From NCBI RefSeq assembly GCF_900116555.1, contig NZ_FPAT01000001.1, positions 310,001-374,000 of the forward strand: DNA of 64,000 bases, given 5' to 3'. This DNA is from Actinopolyspora lacussalsi subsp. righensis (GTDB lineage Bacteria; Actinomycetota; Actinomycetes; Mycobacteriales; Pseudonocardiaceae). This document shows, one piece after another, positions 60,174 to 64,000 of the stretch (position 1 is its first letter; each line of letters begins with the position of its first letter). Below the pieces are notes generated by a model. It saw only the letters and a list, made by a program, of their open reading frames with translations, had not been told where the DNA came from and did not search any database. Both the position numbers and the translations under genes were made by a program.

Positions 60174-63100
60174 TTGACAATCGGCAGGGAGCAAGCGAAC
60201 TCCGACTCCCCCGACCAACCGGACACCGAGGAACCGATCATCGAGGGCTCGAACTTCGAGAGCTCGGGAACCGAAGCCCCGAAAACCACGGAACCGAACA
60301 CCGAAGACGGAGCGCAACCGCCGGTCCGGGAAAACGACCCGCTGGCCGACCGCGCGCGGCGGCTGTTCCAGTTCCTCGGCGAGGCCCAGCGGCTACGCAC
60401 CACCCCGATCCACACCGTCGAGAAGTACCAGTCGGTTCGCTGGACGAGTGAGATCCCCGAGCACCCGGCTGTCTCGCTCGCGGGACGCGACAGCGACCCC
60501 GCCGAGAGCGAGCACGTGCTCAGCGTCGAACGGCTGCCCAAACAGGACCCGCCCCAGCCGTCGACGCGGCTGGCCGAGTGGCTCGACGGCTCGGTCGACG
60601 ACCCGGCGGAAACGCCCCGATTGCGGGACACGGTTCCGACCACCACCGCACCGACCACCGAACGCGGCAACGACGAGCGCGGTGCGGAACGGCTGCGGCG
60701 CGAGGACCACCCGGAGATCGACGAGGATCACGAGGACTGGCTCGCGGACTGGCACTCCTGGGCCGAGCGGGAACTGGCCGACCGACCGGTGCGGGAGCTC
60801 TACAACGAGCTGTTCGGCACCTACACCGAGATCGGCAACAACCCGGAGTCGCTGGAACTGGTGCTGGGAATAGGCTGCCTGAGCTGGCAACCCGACAGCC
60901 GCACCCGGATCAAACGGCACCTGCTGACCACCGCCGCCGGTATCCACCTCGACGACGACTCCGGCACGCTCAGCGTCGTCCGTTCCGAGGAGGGCGCGGA
61001 CGAGTTCACCCTCGAACGGGACATGCTCGCACCCGAGCTGCTCACCGACACCGAGAAGCTCAACGAACTGGCCGCCGAGGCCGCCTCGCTGGACGCGCAC
61101 CCACTCGATCGGGAACAGCTGGCCGGAGTGATCCGCCGGTTCGTGCACACCCTCGACGCCGACGGCCAGTACCGGGACGAGGACGAACCCGCCCGGGCCC
61201 AGTCCCACCCCGTCGCCACCTTCGCCCCGGCGATCATCACCCGGAAGCGCTCGCAGCGCGGGATCGTGCGGATCTTCGAGTCCATCGCCGAGCAGCTCGC
61301 CGAGGGCGGCGTCGTCCCCTCGGGAGTGCGTCCGCTGGTCGATCCCGATCAGCAGCCCGTCGGCTCCGAGAACCCCGGCTCCGGCGGGTGGGAGAACGTC
61401 GACGAGGAGACCTTCCTCCCGCTGCCGGTCAACGAGAAGCAGCTGCGGGTGGTGCGGCACGTCGACTCGAAACCGCAGACCCTGGTGCAGGGCCCGCCCG
61501 GCACCGGCAAGACCCACACCACGGCCGCGCTGCTGGCACACCTGCTGGCGCAGGGCAAGCGCGTACTCGTCACCGCGCACACCGATCGCGCGCTGCAGGA
61601 GGTGCGCGACAAGCTCCCCGAGGAGATCAAACCGCTGTCGGTGGCGGTGGTGGGAAACTCGCGGCAGGACATGTCGGACCTGCGGGTCGCCGTGGACACG
61701 ATCGCCGACAACACCGAGGAGTACGACGACGAGCGCGCCACCGAGCTCGTCGCGGAGTGCTCCAACCGGATCGAGGAGGCGCGGCGGGAACGCGCGCGAC
61801 TGCACCACGAACTGGTCGAGGCCAGGCAGCACGAGACCAGGGAACACTCCGTGGGCGGCTATCAGGGCACGCTGTCGACGATCGCCCAGCGGCACGCCGC
61901 CGACGCGGAACGCTACGAGTGGCTGGCCGGGTTCGCCTCGGTCTCGGCCGACAGCGCGCCGCCGCTGGACAACGCCGAGATCAACGAGTGGCGCGGTGCG
62001 CTGTACGACAGGGAGATGTCGGCGGAGGAACCGTGGGCACGGCAACGGCTGGCCGACCCGGACGATCTCCCCGCACCGGAGAGTTTCGCCGATCTGGTGA
62101 CCGGCGAGTCGAAGGCACGCGAGGAGGAACAGCGGCACGAGGAGCTCAAGGAGCACCCCGCGTTCGACGCGGTGAGCGCGCTGGACCAGGGGACGCGGGA
62201 ATCGCTGCGGCAGCGGCTGCGGAGCCTGGCCGACACCGCCGACGAACTCGCGGGAGGTTCGGAGGCGTGGCTGAGCACCGCCCTGGACGACGTGCTGTCG
62301 GGCCGTGGTGAGGTCTGGCGTTCCCGCGCGAGTCGGATCGACGAACTCGCCGAACGCTGCGAAACCGCGTTGCAACAGCTGGACCCGCTGGTCGAGGTGC
62401 AGGTCGCGGGCGACATCCCCACGCTGACGAGCCTGGCCACGGGAGCACTCGAACAGCTGAACAACGGTGGGAGGATCAAGACCCGGTCCGACGGCAGCGT
62501 CAAGCTCGGGATGTTCACCGCCAAGTGGATCAAGCACGCCGAACCGCTCTTCCGGCAGGTTCGGCTCAACGGCCGCTCCCCCACCACGGTCGAACAACTG
62601 CGGGCGTTCCTGCACTGGACGGAGTCCTACCGAGCGCTGATCGCGCTGGACAAAGCATGGCCCGAGGACATGGCGATCACCGCCGAGGACACGTTCCGCG
62701 AACGGCTGGACTGGCACGTCGCCCAAGCCAACCAGCTGAAGCGGGTACTGCGCCTCGGAGACGAACTGGCCACCGAGGAACAGCACCTGTCCCGGAAGGG
62801 ACTGCCGAAACCGGACTGGAGCGACCTCGCGTCGGTGCGGCGCTACGCCACGCTGGTCGATGCCGCGGCAGCGGTGGAAACCACGGCGGCGACGAGCGCA
62901 CCGCTGCGGGAACTCGAGAACCAACTGGTGAGCGAGACGCGCTGGTCCGACACCGGTGAATGCGTGCACGCGCTGCTGGAGGCCGTGCGGGCACGCGACA
63001 TCGACAACTACGCCGCGCACCACCGCGGGCTGCTGCACCTGCTGGAGGTAAGGCGACGTGTCCGGCGGCGCGACGAGCTGGAACAGCGGCTGACCGAATC

Positions 63101-64000
63101 CCTGCCGGAGCTGCGGGCGGAGGTCGAGGCCGCCGATTCCGCGACGGATCTCTGGACCGAGCGGCTGGCGGACTTCGAGGCGGCCTGGCGGTGGCTGGCC
63201 GTGCGGGACTGGGTGCTGCGGCAGCACACGGTCGACGAGAACGAACTGCAGGCCAGGATCAACGGGCTGGAGAACGTGATCCGGGAGCAGAGCGAGCGGC
63301 TGTGCGCCACGCGGGCGTGGAGCCACGCGGTCGCCCCGGAACGGCTCGGGGGCAGCGCCCGGGCCGACCTGCGGAACTACTCCAACCTGGTCCGGCGGCT
63401 GGGCAAGGGCACCGGTACGCACGCCGAGCGGCGACGTTCGGAGATCCGCGAGGCCATGATGCGCTGCAGGCCGTCCGTGCCGGTGTGGATCATGCCGATC
63501 TACCGGATCGCCGAGCAGTTCCGGATCCAGCCGGACATGTTCGACGTGGTCGTGGTGGACGAGGCCTCGCAGGCCGGGCTGGAGGCGGTGTTCCTGCAGT
63601 ACCTGGCGCCGAAGATGGTCGTCATCGGCGACGACAAGCAGGTATCGCCGATGGGCGTGGGCCTGGATCAGGAGGACCTGCGCAAGCTCGCGGGGCAGTA
63701 CATCGCCGACGATCGCTACCGCAACGCCTGGCAGGACCCGCTGCACAGCCTGTTCGACGACGCCAAGATGCGCTACGGCGGCCAGATCACGCTGACCGAG
63801 CACCGGCGGTGCGTGCCGGAGATCATCGAGTTCTCCAACCGGATCGCCTACCGGCCGGACAACATCACGCTGAGCCCGGTGCGCCAGTACGACGCCGACA
63901 GGCTCGAACCGTTCCGGGCCCGCCACGTCGTCGAGGGCCACCGGAAGGGCGACCTGAACGAGCCCGAGGCCGAGTCACTGGTCGAGGAGATCGTGCGCTG
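60174..64000 (+). CDS. Giant SF1 DNA2/NAM7-like helicase, 3'-truncated
   Basis: At least 1275 residues, still open at the window end. Walker A is QGPPGTGKTHTT (residues 439-450), motif Ia-like KRVLVTAHTDRAL follows, Walker B is VVVVDEASQAG (near 1125-1135), motif III is MVVIGDDKQVSPMGVG, and LTEHRRCVPEIIEFSN is motif IV-like, all typical of UPF1/DNA2/NAM7 helicases. Between motifs I and II lies an insertion of about 680 residues, largely helical with coiled-coil-like charged heptads. The N-terminal 400 residues are acidic and unknown. TTG at 60174 is chosen because GAGGAG lies 7 bases upstream; GTG at 59988 is in frame too. Likely a DNA- or RNA-processing or defence enzyme. Confidence 0.85.
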   Translation, partial: MTIGREQANSDSPDQPDTEEPIIEGSNFESSGTEAPKTTEPNTEDGAQPPVRENDPLADRARRLFQFLGEAQRLRTTPIHTVEKYQSVRWTSEIPEHPAVSLAGRDSDPAESEHVLSVERLPKQDPPQPSTRLAEWLDGSVDDPAETPRLRDTVPTTTAPTTERGNDERGAERLRREDHPEIDEDHEDWLADWHSWAERELADRPVRELYNELFGTYTEIGNNPESLELVLGIGCLSWQPDSRTRIKRHLLTTAAGIHLDDDSGTLSVVRSEEGADEFTLERDMLAPELLTDTEKLNELAAEAASLDAHPLDREQLAGVIRRFVHTLDADGQYRDEDEPARAQSHPVATFAPAIITRKRSQRGIVRIFESIAEQLAEGGVVPSGVRPLVDPDQQPVGSENPGSGGWENVDEETFLPLPVNEKQLRVVRHVDSKPQTLVQGPPGTGKTHTTAALLAHLLAQGKRVLVTAHTDRALQEVRDKLPEEIKPLSVAVVGNSRQDMSDLRVAVDTIADNTEEYDDERATELVAECSNRIEEARRERARLHHELVEARQHETREHSVGGYQGTLSTIAQRHAADAERYEWLAGFASVSADSAPPLDNAEINEWRGALYDREMSAEEPWARQRLADPDDLPAPESFADLVTGESKAREEEQRHEELKEHPAFDAVSALDQGTRESLRQRLRSLADTADELAGGSEAWLSTALDDVLSGRGEVWRSRASRIDELAERCETALQQLDPLVEVQVAGDIPTLTSLATGALEQLNNGGRIKTRSDGSVKLGMFTAKWIKHAEPLFRQVRLNGRSPTTVEQLRAFLHWTESYRALIALDKAWPEDMAITAEDTFRERLDWHVAQANQLKRVLRLGDELATEEQHLSRKGLPKPDWSDLASVRRYATLVDAAAAVETTAATSAPLRELENQLVSETRWSDTGECVHALLEAVRARDIDNYAAHHRGLLHLLEVRRRVRRRDELEQRLTESLPELRAEVEAADSATDLWTERLADFEAAWRWLAVRDWVLRQHTVDENELQARINGLENVIREQSERLCATRAWSHAVAPERLGGSARADLRNYSNLVRRLGKGTGTHAERRRSEIREAMMRCRPSVPVWIMPIYRIAEQFRIQPDMFDVVVVDEASQAGLEAVFLQYLAPKMVVIGDDKQVSPMGVGLDQEDLRKLAGQYIADDRYRNAWQDPLHSLFDDAKMRYGGQITLTEHRRCVPEIIEFSNRIAYRPDNITLSPVRQYDADRLEPFRARHVVEGHRKGDLNEPEAESLVEEIVR

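Noticed and set aside
60393-63941. A 1182-codon open frame on the minus strand opposite the helicase
   Set aside because: It is the complement of a GC-rich gene; the protein is Val/Leu/Arg/Gln/His-rich without motifs, and the plus-strand frame shows clear helicase motifs.

Overview
The window is high-GC actinobacterial DNA. Frequent GTG starts, GGAGG-type ribosome binding sites, ATGA/GTGA gene overlaps, a DUF397/DUF5753 regulator pair, a folP2-gpgS pair arranged as in mycobacteria and a three-cluster style ferredoxin-FprB reductase all point to an actinomycete. Pseudonocardiales (an Actinopolyspora- or Saccharopolyspora-like organism) is my best guess, inferred from gene content only.

Layout. 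1-3.4 kb: truncated GntR regulator with an MFS exporter; an AhpD-like protein divergent from an ECF41-type sigma factor. 3.7-6.3 kb: zinc/manganese ABC importer (znuA-znuC-znuB) with a Zur-box-like site. 6.4-13.4 kb: TRIC/YicG channel, FUSC exporter, YbdK-type carboxylate-amine ligase, Tat-exported beta-helix protein, YqeB-like membrane protein. 13.4-19.2 kb: AhpD-like protein and type II NADH dehydrogenase; then a leftward run ribD-like, folP2-like, gpgS, ligB-like. 19.5-24.8 kb: secreted protein, S4 protein, luciferase-like oxidoreductase, NTF2-like protein, GntR-ABC operon. 24.9-28.6 kb: amidohydrolase, then a two-gene unit of an ImmA/IrrE metalloprotease and a membrane protein fusing a MAB_1171c-like part to a PAP2-like part. 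28.7-31.7 kb: FMN reductase and TetR gene around a double operator; MFS exporter with a possible small peptide upstream. 31.7-33.7 kb: about 2 kb with no convincing gene. 33.7-43.7 kb: STAS and GAF-ANTAR regulators, SDR, GNAT, a universal stress protein between two Acg-type nitroreductases, GH38 alpha-mannosidase, secreted DUF4360 protein. 44-52 kb: DUF2332, DUF4185, FAD monooxygenase/TetR pair with palindromic operators, ferredoxin-FprB plus AurF-type diiron oxygenase, double DUF427 protein.

52.3-64 kb looks like a recombined accessory island. It holds consecutive inverted repeats, a duplicated block of about 168 bp carrying opposed terminators, two helix-turn-helix regulators, a decayed copy of a Cys-rich small gene, a Tn3 transposase fragment, a NUDIX hydrolase, an orphan Imm1-like immunity protein and, running off the right edge, a very large SF1 (DNA2/NAM7-like) helicase with a roughly 680-residue insertion between its Walker A and Walker B motifs.

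The strongest candidates for something undescribed are the ImmA/IrrE + MAB_1171c-PAP2 unit (26.26-28.62 kb) and the giant helicase in its island (60.17 kb onward). The best-supported pathway clue is the ribD-like/folP2-like/gpgS operon. Every function here is inferred from reading the sequence; no database search was run.
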